Below, one piece after another: positions 20,516 to 29,255 of a DNA stretch of 64,000 nucleotides; position 1 is the stretch's first letter; each line of letters opens with the position of its first letter. Source of the DNA: Asparagopsis taxiformis (Eukaryota > Rhodophyta > Florideophyceae > Bonnemaisoniales > Bonnemaisoniaceae); assembly GCA_030407315.1 (NCBI GenBank), contig JALQPE010000031.1:1-64000 (forward strand), in the 5' to 3' direction. The notes below the pieces were generated by a model. It had not been told where the DNA came from. It was given only the letters and a program-made list of their open reading frames with translations, and ran no database searches. The translations under genes and the position numbers were made by a program.

Positions 20516-21106
20516 TAAATCAATGTGTGAAATAGTAAAATTCACAATTTTACAATTTTGTACTGTAGTGCCAGTTCGCCACGTTTACATTTTCTTTATT
20601 CACGCCAGTTGACGCTGCTATTCCTTCATGTACTCCGGTCGTTTATCGTAAACACACCATTAAAGGCACCGTTGCTAACAAACCTGCGAAAACAATGTGG
20701 ATACGCCCAACTCAGTTTGGTAGTTTAGATCCATCCAGACCTCGGTGCCTGACCAAATTTCATCGGCAGCGGTGCTCTACAAGAATTGATCCCGCAATTT
20801 CGGCGCCCTCGAGATATTGTTCAGCCATGTATAGCGGCCTCCATTTCCTTCATTTCCCCTCTGTCGGCTGGCCGAGTGCCCGAAACCTTCCATTCGTTCC
20901 CAATTATCCCGGCAGCAGACACTGGCCCACACAATCACACTCCGATTCTTCCTTTCATTTACGTTATAGTCGCTATGAACCGGCCCATCTTACCTCGTCC
21001 ACTCCCTAACACAAGCACACCAAACTATTGCTAACAAAACCTTCTTCCTAACCAACACAACGCTCTCTAATATCTTCGAGACCACTCTTCTCTCCAGCCC
21101 CCTACA
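20516..21106. other. Upstream region of CDCA7-like gene 1
   Basis: No gene supported. The last 60 bp, containing CCAACACAACGCTC, match the leader of gene 2 (near 23022-23035), marking the start of the duplicated segment. No strong TATA is seen here. Confidence 0.45.
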
Positions 21107-21754
21107 ATGTCCAGCGGAAAAGATTCTGGGATCCCCTCTCTCCAACGCATGCTTTCTACGACTCTGCATTTGGAAGACCCTCTGCACAACCAGATGGAAT
21201 TGGAATCTGATCTAACTGATCACACCCTCGCTTCACAAGAACCTCCCGCTTTTTCCAGTGACATCAACCATTGGATCACTGACCAAGGCTCATTCAATAC
21301 AATGGATGGTTTCCAATCACATCTCACTGTCGGAGAAATCATACCACTTCTTGGATTCGATGACGCGGACCCCTCTGGTATAACTCAATCCTCTCCAACC
21401 TCACAACGCTCATCGAACGGAGAACCGAAGCCCAGAAAGACGAGGAAGAGTCCAACTTACTCAGACCCCAACCCGAGCAACTATTGCCACATCTGTTCGC
21501 ACGCGTGGCATCCCGGTACTCCACATGTCATTTGCGGCAACCTCCTCGCTGGCACATGCAGAAAGGCTATTTGCACTGATTGTTTCGACAAATACAAATG
21601 GGACCTCAGCGCTGCCAGGCATGCTCCTCCAGGTTCATGGTTGTGCACACATTGTCGCGGTGTGTGCCCGGAACGTGCTCAATGCGTCGTCTACAACCGG
21701 TTCTCTGAACGCCGCAGACTCGAGCGCATGAACTTGCCGCAGAATCCAAAATAA
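21107..21754 (+). CDS. CDCA7-like zf-4CXXC_R1 zinc-finger protein, copy 1
   Basis: ATG-led, 215 residues. The C-terminal half (about residues 125-195) has the spacing of the zf-4CXXC_R1 domain of CDCA7 proteins: YCHICSHAW, HVICG, CRKAICTDCFDKY, then WLCTHCRGVCPERAQC. CDCA7 domains bind DNA with hemimethylated sites and recruit the HELLS/LSH remodeller; that role is known for animals and plants and is only inferred here. The N-terminal half is acidic and hydrophobic (LLGFDDADPSG), followed by a basic linker (KPRKTRKS) that could be a nuclear localisation signal. Single exon. Paralogue at 23122. Confidence 0.65.
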   Translation: MSSGKDSGIPSLQRMLSTTLHLEDPLHNQMELESDLTDHTLASQEPPAFSSDINHWITDQGSFNTMDGFQSHLTVGEIIPLLGFDDADPSGITQSSPTSQRSSNGEPKPRKTRKSPTYSDPNPSNYCHICSHAWHPGTPHVICGNLLAGTCRKAICTDCFDKYKWDLSAARHAPPGSWLCTHCRGVCPERAQCVVYNRFSERRRLERMNLPQNPK

Positions 21755-22330
21755 CTGGGGATGGGTGTTTGGTCTAATGGCTTTGTAGTACTTGGAAAAT
21801 CTGACTCTTCTGATGTATCTTCGTGAGTGAATAGTAAACCTGACAAGCATGTACAGAAAAGCAGGAGATCTACATCAAGTGATGAGTCAGATACCATGAG
21901 CATGGAATAGTGAATAGTGTTCGAAACAATATCGCTTTACTCGTCTATCCTATCGTGTTTTGTTGATCTCCTACGTTCGTTGCTGAGCGAAATGAACGAT
22001 CGGGTAAGGTAGACTTCAGTAAAATGACAGGGAATGAATGTTTTGAATAAGAAGAGAGAATGAGGCTTTGTTCACAAAGGCATGGTAGAATAGGTTAGTG
22101 TAGCGTTGCCGCGGCCCCCTTCACCCCTGTTCGGCGCGGAACGGTTCTTCTCACAACGAATTTTCGGCGACGTCCTATTGGGTGACTTGGCGGATCAGCA
22201 TTTGGCGGAGGAGTGGAGATAGTCATCTCAATACCAATTGGATGATTGTAATTGCATGTCGCGGCAAAATTATCTGAGAGTTTTGAAAATCGGGCCACGG
22301 AGAGGTCACGCTATCCGGAAAATTACTCTT
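21755..22330. repeat. Downstream flank of copy 1, homologous to 29290-29830
   Basis: Shares diverged collinear sequence with the region right of the gypsy element, for example GTGAATAGTGTTCGAAACAAT against ATGAATAATGTTTCAAGCTAT, CCCCTGTTCGGC in both, and a closing CCACGG...GGTCACG block. This shows that the gene and its 3' flank were duplicated as one unit. No coding content seen. Confidence 0.7.
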
Positions 22331-22955
22331 CTACGTGATTTGTAAATGATGAAGAAAATGAAGATTGAATTCGAATCGCAGATTGTGCTGCGCTGGAGCG
22401 CATGTTGGACTTGATCCATGATCCACATCGAGAGCTGCTCAGTTATCCCTCCGACGTAGCCTTGATAGTTGCATTAATGCAGCCCATTGCTCTGATACGT
22501 TACACTTTTCCTCGACTACACTGGTGGGACACCAAGATTTCTGCATTCCTGCATGCCGGTAAATTTGGCAGCGGGTGGACTGTCAGTTCATACGACGCTG
22601 TCGTTAGATATTCTGCCTCTGAAGTAGCCAGAAAAATTATAGTCTGGTTTGTTTCATAGAATGCAGTTGGCACAATTTAATGATATTTGGAGTCCACAGC
22701 AGACTAGTACCATTACTATCCAACCTAGGAGCCTGAAACATAACCTCAACATCACCAAATCTGTATCGATTCACGTCCGGGATGTTGTTCAATCGTGCTT
22801 GCTTGCTTCTGCTTCCATCATTTCTCGACACTAGGCGAGGCAAATTTTCCAACCCTTCCATTCTCCCCCTATTATCCTAGCCACCGAAAATGACCTGCAG
22901 AATCGCACTCCTATTCACCCTTTCATTCACCTGCATAATCGCCATGAGCATGCTC
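22331..22955. other. Spacer between the duplicated genes
   Basis: Short frames only. Pyrimidine-rich sequence from 22835 leads into the promoter of gene 2. Confidence 0.35.
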
Positions 22956-22963
22956 CTCTTCTC

Positions 22964-22971
22964 TATATAAA
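22964..22971 (+). promoter_or_regulatory. TATA box of CDCA7-like gene 2
   Basis: TATATAAA lies about 150 bp before the ATG at 23122, inside CTCTTCTCTATATAAAGACC, followed by a long C-rich leader typical of a eukaryotic 5' UTR. Confidence 0.5.
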
Positions 22972-23121
22972 GACCATTTCCAAACAAACACACGCTGCCA
23001 ACACCACTCCCTTCTCCTCCACCAACACAACGCTCCCCAATCTCCTCCACTTCACTTTTTTCTTCTGCCAACCAGAATTCCGAGAGAAACCAGCTCTCGA
23101 ATCTCATCCTCAGAAAGCATT

Positions 23122-23760
23122 ATGTCTACCACATTTTATTCCGAGCCTCCCTTCTTCCATCATCCCGAGATGGACGTCGACCGAGCCGATCACGCTCTCT
23201 CTAGTTCCATTCTTCAATGGATTTCCAGTGAAATCCAGCTCCCGGAATTGGATGTTTTCCCGATTCCGGATCCCTCTAATGAAACACTCATGGGTTTCGA
23301 CACACTAAGCGCCTCTCAACTGCTCCAATCCTGGGACTCTCTTCAATCTCACCCATGCAGTACGCTCCACGAGGCCCCAGTCGCAACAAGGCGGACAAAC
23401 CTCCCGCGTAAGGTCAAGAAGCCTGCGAAACACCCAATTCCCGACTCTATGTTACCCAGTAAATCCTGTCACATCTGCGCGGCCAAGAAATCTGCTCGTC
23501 CTCAGATTGTCTGTGGCAACTTCAACTCTCGTAAGTGCAGAAAGAGTATCTGCACGAAATGCTTCTTATCTCATAACTTGGACCTAGAAGCAGCCAAGAG
23601 TGCGGCTCCTGGAGAATGGTTATGTACGCATTGTCGCGGTGTGTGCCCAGCAGTAGCTCGATGCACCTTCTACAACCGCAGAACCACCTGGCGCATTGCC
23701 AATCGCGAGAATAAACGAAAAAAGCTGGGTGGAAGTTCTAAGGGGCAGTCTCACAATTAA
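23122..23760 (+). CDS. CDCA7-like zf-4CXXC_R1 zinc-finger protein, copy 2
   Basis: ATG-led, 212 residues. Same layout as copy 1: acidic N-terminal half (SSEIQLPELDVFPIPDPS), basic linker (KVKKPAKHP), then SCHICAAKK, IVCG, CRKSICTKCFLSH and WLCTHCRGVCPAVARC, and a basic tail (RENKRKKLGG). The fingers are better conserved between copies than the N-termini, so the domain is probably under selection. The gypsy LTR starts 53 bp after the stop, so the native 3' UTR and terminator are now more than 5 kb away. Confidence 0.65.
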   Translation: MSTTFYSEPPFFHHPEMDVDRADHALSSSILQWISSEIQLPELDVFPIPDPSNETLMGFDTLSASQLLQSWDSLQSHPCSTLHEAPVATRRTNLPRKVKKPAKHPIPDSMLPSKSCHICAAKKSARPQIVCGNFNSRKCRKSICTKCFLSHNLDLEAAKSAAPGEWLCTHCRGVCPAVARCTFYNRRTTWRIANRENKRKKLGGSSKGQSHN

Positions 23761-23813
23761 ACAGCTCGCAAAATGGCCGCGTTTCTCTCTAGCTCGAGAG
23801 AAATTGATGTGGA

Positions 23814-24145
23814 TGTTAGATACCGGTATGAAAGTAAAACTCCCTCTCCTTTATTCTTTCATTGCTCTCTCTTCCTCCGTTCTCCATTCCTGATCTCCCC
23901 TTTCTACTCTTCATTGCTACCTATTTATACTGTCAGTGGTTCCAGTGTTGATAATTACTTTCTCCCATACTCTCCTGAAATCTTTGGTTTGTCTCCTTTG
24001 CATTCTGTAAATTATTTCCACATGATGGCACTGCATTGCATGTCAACGCAATACGCTGCACTGCGGTGCAATACACTATCAACTGATGTTAAGTGTCGGC
24101 TTTTTGGTTACCTGGCTTGGTACCATTCTCTGCTCCCACGTAACA
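23814..24145 (-). repeat. gypsy 1 3' LTR
   Basis: Minus strand reads TGTTACGTGGGAGC...GGTATCTAACA, with 5-bp inverted ends TGTTA/TAACA. It contains a TATA-like TATTTATA (plus-strand reading). Confidence 0.9.
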
Positions 24146-24166
24146 CTCGGCCTCACTCGCTTATCC

Positions 24167-27100
24167 TCACTTTGCCACAGAGCGTATGGCCTTCGATGCG
24201 ACTATTGCGTCATACTCTGCAACAATTAACGTAGGTAGATCTGCCTCACTGACCCATTCTGCTCCATTTGCATAGGTGTGTTTCACCTTGAACCACCGTT
24301 TGCCATCCCTGATCTTTTCCCCAATTATACTTTTGATAATTCTTCGACTGTCTGGGAAGACCCCATCGATAGGATCCCCAGTCTCACATATATCCTCATC
24401 ATACTTCTGAAGTCTATTGACATGCACCCGAGCGACATCCAGTCCAACTTCAGACTTGACAATATATGAAACATTAGTTAGCACCTCCTGCACTATATAC
24501 GGCCCCATCCATGGTGTACGCAGTTTTCTCCCTTTCTCCATGTGGTGGCGAGGATTATACACCATAACACGATCACCCTTTTCAAACTCCACAGCATTTG
24601 CTAGCTTATTGTACTGCTTAGCTGCATCTGTACGTGCCTTGCTCCCCCTCTGTATTAATTGCCAATGTAACTCTGCAAGCCTCCTTGCTAACTCCTCATT
24701 ACTTTCTGGTTCTTGGTCGATGGCCATTCGCCTACCTGCTTCAGCATCAAAATCAAATGCATCCACTCCGAAAACAGCCTTGTATGGAGTCATTCCCGTG
24801 GCACTGTTCACTGCTGTATTGTACCTGAAACATGCCATTGGCAAATGCTGCACCCAATCGTTTTCCTCTACTGACACATATGCACGAATGTCCTTCATCA
24901 GAGTACGGTTAAATCTCTCGATAAAACCATCAGTTTGTGGGTGATAGGGACTGGTAAATATCTTTTTTGCCCCGACACATGTACACAAATGTTGCACCAT
25001 CTCGCTCATAAATGTCTTTCCCCTGTCACTCAGCAGCTTTTCTGGTGGCCCAAACCTTAATATCCACTCATCGAGCAACACCTGAGAAATAGTCTCTGCC
25101 CGCTCATCCTTCACTGCAGTAGCCCACACAAACCTCGTGAATAAATCTCCCATTACAACAGCTTTTGATGTACCTCTCATATTGGATGTAGATACCTCCA
25201 GTACATCAACTGCAACGACTTGAAATCTTCTCAGCGGGTGCCACTTCTTCATATTTCCCTGCACACCTGGCTTACCCAGTCTATGTAATGAGCAGTTAAC
25301 GCATTTTCTAACCCGTTCCGATACATCATTTCTCCAACCTTTCCACCAAAACCTCTTTTCCACCCATTGCATTGTTTTCCATACACCTTGATGACCATTA
25401 GGCCTTGCACCATGGGCGTAATCAAGCACTTGAGGAATAAGTAGTTTTGGAACTATAATGCGCATACTAGAACCCTCAGCTAAACACAATAGTCCATCCT
25501 CATCCAGTACGTAATTGCTTCTTTCCGTAATCAGTCTTTCCAAGTCTTCAAACTCAGTTCGTTGGCCTTCTTTGATTTGTTCCACTGTAGGTAATGACCT
25601 TTCCCGTTCTGTCATCATCATGATGAGCTCATTGCATCTTGGACAGCGTGTATTAGTTACTGAATCACGACTCAGCGTATCTGCAACTGCCATTGACTGG
25701 CCTGGAGCATACTCTACCACAAAATCATAGTCCTGCACCTCTATCATCCACCTCGCCAGTCTTCCTTTAGGCTCCCTTAATGACATGAGCCACCTCAAGG
25801 CTTGATGGTCCGATTTCACCGTAAACTGCATGCCTCCATGAAGATAATGCCTCCATTTTTTAAGTGCATGTACTACTGCCAAACACTCTTTCTCGGTTAC
25901 AGTATACCTTTGCTCCGCTCCCTTCAGCTTTCGTGATGTAAAGGCAATTGGCCTCCATTCGTCCTTATTAGACTCCTGTAATAGAACCCCACCAATACCA
26001 TAATCACTCGCGTCGGTCATCACCACCTTTTGTTTCTTACAGTCCGGTGATGCAAGTTCATTTGGGTCACACAAACCTTCTTTAAGATCTTGCCATGCAT
26101 TCCTCTGCTTATCTCCCCATTTTTTATCCCAATCAATGATGTTATGGGAATCATTCCTCCATCGTTTCTTCCTATTACAACCAGAGTCCTTCAAAACGTC
26201 ATACAGAGGCTTGGCTCTATTTGTGAAGTTAGGCAAAAAGGTTGCAAAGTAATTCACCAAACCTAGGAATCTTAGTAATTCTGTCAGCGTCTGTGGTTCC
26301 TTCAGATTCCTAATTGCCGTAATATGAGTTTCAGATGGCTTCAGGCCATTGGCGGTTACTCTATGACCCAGAACTTCCACTTCCTGCACTCCAAAACGAC
26401 ACTTACTGATCTTGAGACGCATTCCTGCATTCCACATGCACGTGAGAATCTCATCCAGCTCCTCCAAATGTGACTCCTCGTCTATCGTACCAATATTACC
26501 ATCATCCATAAAGGCCCATACGCTCCTTCCCTTGTATTTTCCCAGTACTAAATTCACCAATCGCTGAAACACTGCAGGACTGTTCTTTAGCCCTTGGGGC
26601 AATCTCGTGTACTGCAGTAATCCTTTGACAGTTCGTACTGCCGTGTAAGGCTTAGAAGATTCATCAAGCTGTACTTGGAAATACCCATCCTTCAGATCGA
26701 AAGCAGTAAATACTTTCTTACTAGCCAACCAATCCAACGTTTCTCTAACAGATTCCATTGGGTACTGATCGCTGACAGTCCTGCTGTTCAATGCTCTGAA
26801 ATCTGTTGTACACCTCATGCTACCGTCCCGCTTTGGTACAAAGACATTGTTGGCTGCCCACTCCGATTCAGAGTGTTCCACAATACCCTTTTGTAATAGT
26901 TTGTCCATCATTTTCTCTTCGACAGCTTGTTCGGCCGGTGAGCGTCTTCTAATTGGTACAACCACCGGTTCTGCACCCTTCACCAATTTTATCTCATGTT
27001 TGTACCCTTTGATACAACCAACTTCCTTGAATATCATACGATGTTTCCAAATGACGCCACGCAATCTCTCCTGCATCTCCGTGGTGCTGTGGAATTGTGT

Positions 27101-27697
27101 CAAGTCCATTCCTCTTATCTCTGCATCCACGTCAGCATCTTCAATTACAGCCCTTATTTCTTCATCTTCGATGTATTTCCTTCTTAAACTCCCTTCATAT
27201 CTTGTGCTACCAACCATAATACATCCTTTCATTGTTTCCAGATCCATCTTAAACATATACCGCATCCAGAACCTTCTACCGAATAGCAGACCACTTGCTA
27301 GTTTCCTCATCACCCTAATTGGCTCTTGGCTCATCTTGCAGCCCCATATTGAAAAGTCAATATAACCTTTCCCAGCTATGTCTAGCTTCTTTCCATCTGC
27401 GCCAAATGCAGCACAACCATCTTCAATTAACGTTTCATTCAATGACTTAAACATGGTTTTATCCATCCATATAGAGAATGCACCTGTATCCACCACCGCA
27501 ACCTTTCTCACTTCTGTTCCATTCACATCAAATCGCACTTCTATAACAATGTCAGACATCTCTTCCATTGTATCGTCGTATATCATCTCAGGGAAGTCAT
27601 TAATTGTGGTGTCCTGACAATGATACAATGTCTCTATGTTGACTTCGGGAGCTAATCCCGCATACTTTGCTGTGGACCTCTCCCATTCCAGTTTCCC
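24167..27697 (-). CDS. gypsy 1 Pol polyprotein (protease, RT, RNase H, integrase)
   Basis: Open frame of at least 1153 residues reached by -1 frameshift from gag. Order: protease VAVVDTGAFSIWMD; RT with FTAFDLKDGYFQVQLD, LPQGLKNSPAVFQRL and the catalytic AFMDDGN (FMDD for YLDD); RNase H VMTDASDYGIGGVLL; zinc H2C2 block GHQGVWKTMQW with CVNCSLHRLG; integrase core AVDVLEVSTSN, LSDRGKTFMSEM and HPQTDGFIERFNRTL; a GPY/F-like WMGPYIVQEV; and a short C-terminal chromo-like module (WFKVKHTYANGAEWVSEAD). No in-frame stop. It extends to within 22 bp of the 3' LTR. Confidence 0.92.
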   Translation of the reverse strand, partial: GKLEWERSTAKYAGLAPEVNIETLYHCQDTTINDFPEMIYDDTMEEMSDIVIEVRFDVNGTEVRKVAVVDTGAFSIWMDKTMFKSLNETLIEDGCAAFGADGKKLDIAGKGYIDFSIWGCKMSQEPIRVMRKLASGLLFGRRFWMRYMFKMDLETMKGCIMVGSTRYEGSLRRKYIEDEEIRAVIEDADVDAEIRGMDLTQFHSTTEMQERLRGVIWKHRMIFKEVGCIKGYKHEIKLVKGAEPVVVPIRRRSPAEQAVEEKMMDKLLQKGIVEHSESEWAANNVFVPKRDGSMRCTTDFRALNSRTVSDQYPMESVRETLDWLASKKVFTAFDLKDGYFQVQLDESSKPYTAVRTVKGLLQYTRLPQGLKNSPAVFQRLVNLVLGKYKGRSVWAFMDDGNIGTIDEESHLEELDEILTCMWNAGMRLKISKCRFGVQEVEVLGHRVTANGLKPSETHITAIRNLKEPQTLTELLRFLGLVNYFATFLPNFTNRAKPLYDVLKDSGCNRKKRWRNDSHNIIDWDKKWGDKQRNAWQDLKEGLCDPNELASPDCKKQKVVMTDASDYGIGGVLLQESNKDEWRPIAFTSRKLKGAEQRYTVTEKECLAVVHALKKWRHYLHGGMQFTVKSDHQALRWLMSLREPKGRLARWMIEVQDYDFVVEYAPGQSMAVADTLSRDSVTNTRCPRCNELIMMMTERERSLPTVEQIKEGQRTEFEDLERLITERSNYVLDEDGLLCLAEGSSMRIIVPKLLIPQVLDYAHGARPNGHQGVWKTMQWVEKRFWWKGWRNDVSERVRKCVNCSLHRLGKPGVQGNMKKWHPLRRFQVVAVDVLEVSTSNMRGTSKAVVMGDLFTRFVWATAVKDERAETISQVLLDEWILRFGPPEKLLSDRGKTFMSEMVQHLCTCVGAKKIFTSPYHPQTDGFIERFNRTLMKDIRAYVSVEENDWVQHLPMACFRYNTAVNSATGMTPYKAVFGVDAFDFDAEAGRRMAIDQEPESNEELARRLAELHWQLIQRGSKARTDAAKQYNKLANAVEFEKGDRVMVYNPRHHMEKGRKLRTPWMGPYIVQEVLTNVSYIVKSEVGLDVARVHVNRLQKYDEDICETGDPIDGVFPDSRRIIKSIIGEKIRDGKRWFKVKHTYANGAEWVSEADLPTLIVAEYDAIVASKAIRSVAK

Positions 27698-28731
27698 GAC
27701 AACTGACCATTATTCATATGTCCACTTTTGGTTAGCCTACTGGTATATGCCTTACACTTGTCCTTTTCCCATGACATATGCCCAATATCATTACATCTGA
27801 AGCATCTGTATGTCGATTTCTTAGACTGTTGATGGCTGATGTCACTCTTGACAGCACTACCCATACTTGTTTCGACAACTTCCCTCACAGCCTCTGAGCG
27901 CGTCTGGTTCGCTGATATATGTGTCATTGCTGCTACCAACTCGTCAAATCCTCCTTGGATAGTATATGCATATGATTGCAACCTGTTCGGTAGACCCTTA
28001 ATAAAAGTAGCCTGAATCATGTCCTTGTCTAGTCCCAATGAAGTTCCTAGCACATTAACTCTCTCGCCAAACTGACTCGTCGATTCTCGTTTCTCGTCCC
28101 ACTTCATATTGAGGAAAGCCGTATTTTTAGACTTCTTTTGTGTTTCATTGAACAACTTGTCTTCCAGTATATTCCACAGTTCCGAACATGTGATAGATGG
28201 GAATTCTCTTGAGGTGGCATTGGCTATTTTCAGTGCAGCTTTGTCAAATGACAAAAGTGACATTTCGCGCTCAATGTCATCTGTGAGCGGAAACTTCTCA
28301 TGCAGCCTGTGAAAATCCTGCCTTGCAGAAGGGAAGTTGTAGTCTCCTGCTGCTGAAACTTTGTTCTGTGTCATTTTTCGCTCCCATATCTTCATCTTGT
28401 CAGATATGGACAGCCTCACAGCCTCATCTTTGCTTGCTTTGGAGGGTGTTTCGGGCAAAACCTGTGATGGAAACTCTTGTTCTTCCTTCACAACTGTGGT
28501 ACGAATTCCAGATTGCGCATTCTCTGCTGCTCCCTGCCTCCTTAAAATACTCATCAATTCGTTATGGTTCGCAGTCATGCCCTTTTCAATATCCGCAATA
28601 CAATTCTCTATCTTCAACACGCGGCCCTCCAGTCCTTCCATTCCATTCACTAATGCTTCGACAGTATTGTCAAGTACATTGAGTCTATGTTCCACTCCAC
28701 TGATTCTTTCCGTATTAGTCGGATTCACCAT
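27652..28731 (-). CDS. gypsy 1 Gag
   Basis: ATG at 28731, 359 residues. The N-terminal coiled coil (VLDNTVEALVNGMEGLEGRV) and a retrotransposon-gag helical core (ITCSELWNILEDKLF, SQFGERVNVLG, ATFIKGLPNRLQS) precede a zinc-knuckle-like CFRCNDIGHMSWEKDKC with wider His-Cys spacing than the classical CX2CX4HX4C. Stops at 27652-27654, about 40 nt after the slippery site. Confidence 0.85.
   Translation of the reverse strand: MVNPTNTERISGVEHRLNVLDNTVEALVNGMEGLEGRVLKIENCIADIEKGMTANHNELMSILRRQGAAENAQSGIRTTVVKEEQEFPSQVLPETPSKASKDEAVRLSISDKMKIWERKMTQNKVSAAGDYNFPSARQDFHRLHEKFPLTDDIEREMSLLSFDKAALKIANATSREFPSITCSELWNILEDKLFNETQKKSKNTAFLNMKWDEKRESTSQFGERVNVLGTSLGLDKDMIQATFIKGLPNRLQSYAYTIQGGFDELVAAMTHISANQTRSEAVREVVETSMGSAVKSDISHQQSKKSTYRCFRCNDIGHMSWEKDKCKAYTSRLTKSGHMNNGQLSGNWNGRGPQQSMRD
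27691..27697 (-). promoter_or_regulatory. -1 ribosomal frameshift site GGGAAAC
   Basis: In the gag frame the codons are TCG GGA AAC, giving the classical X-XXY-YYZ heptamer G-GGA-AAC. Slipping back one base enters CTG GAA TGG..., exactly the frame of pol, with no stop. Downstream GGGAG and CTCCC can pair as a stimulatory stem. Function is inferred. Confidence 0.65.
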
Positions 28732-28919
28732 CGTGTTATCAAACTTGTTTCACTGAATGTTATTGTCGCCCTCACTTACGCTTCCCACTTGCCAACTGTT
28801 ATCGCCGCTCAGGAATTGGTCACCGAGCGTCAACCTATTAGAGCACACTGTCTTCCAGCCAATACAATGAATTTCAATCACTGCAGACCTGTCCACAAGC
28901 ACAAAAAGTTTAAACTTAT

Positions 28920-29251
28920 TGTTAGATACCGGTATGAAAGTAAAGCTCCCTCTCCTTTATTCTTTCATTGCTCTCTCTTCCTCCGTTCTCCATTCCTGAT
29001 CTCCCCTTTCTACTCTTCATTGCTACCTATTTATACTGTCAGTGGTTCCAGTGTTGATAATTACTTTCTCCCATACTCTCCTGAAATCTTTGGTTTGTCT
29101 CCTTTGCATTCTGTAAATTATTTCCACATGATGGCACTGCATTGCATGTCAACGCAATACGCTGCACTGCGGTGCAATACACTATCAACTGATGTTAAGT
29201 GTCGGCTTTTTGGTTACCTGGCTTGGTACCATTCTCTGCTCCCACGTAACA
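28920..29251 (-). repeat. gypsy 1 5' LTR
   Basis: Near-identical to 23814-24145. The sequence just after its inner end on the minus strand (ATAAGTTTAAAC) does not begin with TGG, so no ordinary tRNA 3'-end primer site is recognisable. Confidence 0.9.
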
Positions 29252-29255
29252 TGGA

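Larger units (their letters stand above)
23814..29251 (-). mobile_element. Ty3/gypsy element 1, apparently intact and young
   Basis: Two 332-bp LTRs (23814-24145, 28920-29251) differ at one position by eye (23838 A against 28944 G). A 4-bp duplication TGGA flanks the element (23810-23813, 29252-29255). Gag and pol are open on the minus strand with all catalytic motifs. The copy is inserted just after the second CDCA7-like gene, in the same duplicated flank. Confidence 0.9.

Noticed and set aside
23773..24234. Plus-strand frame across the gypsy 1 LTR
   Set aside because: The same residues recur at 28930-29250 because the LTRs are repeats; it is not a gene.
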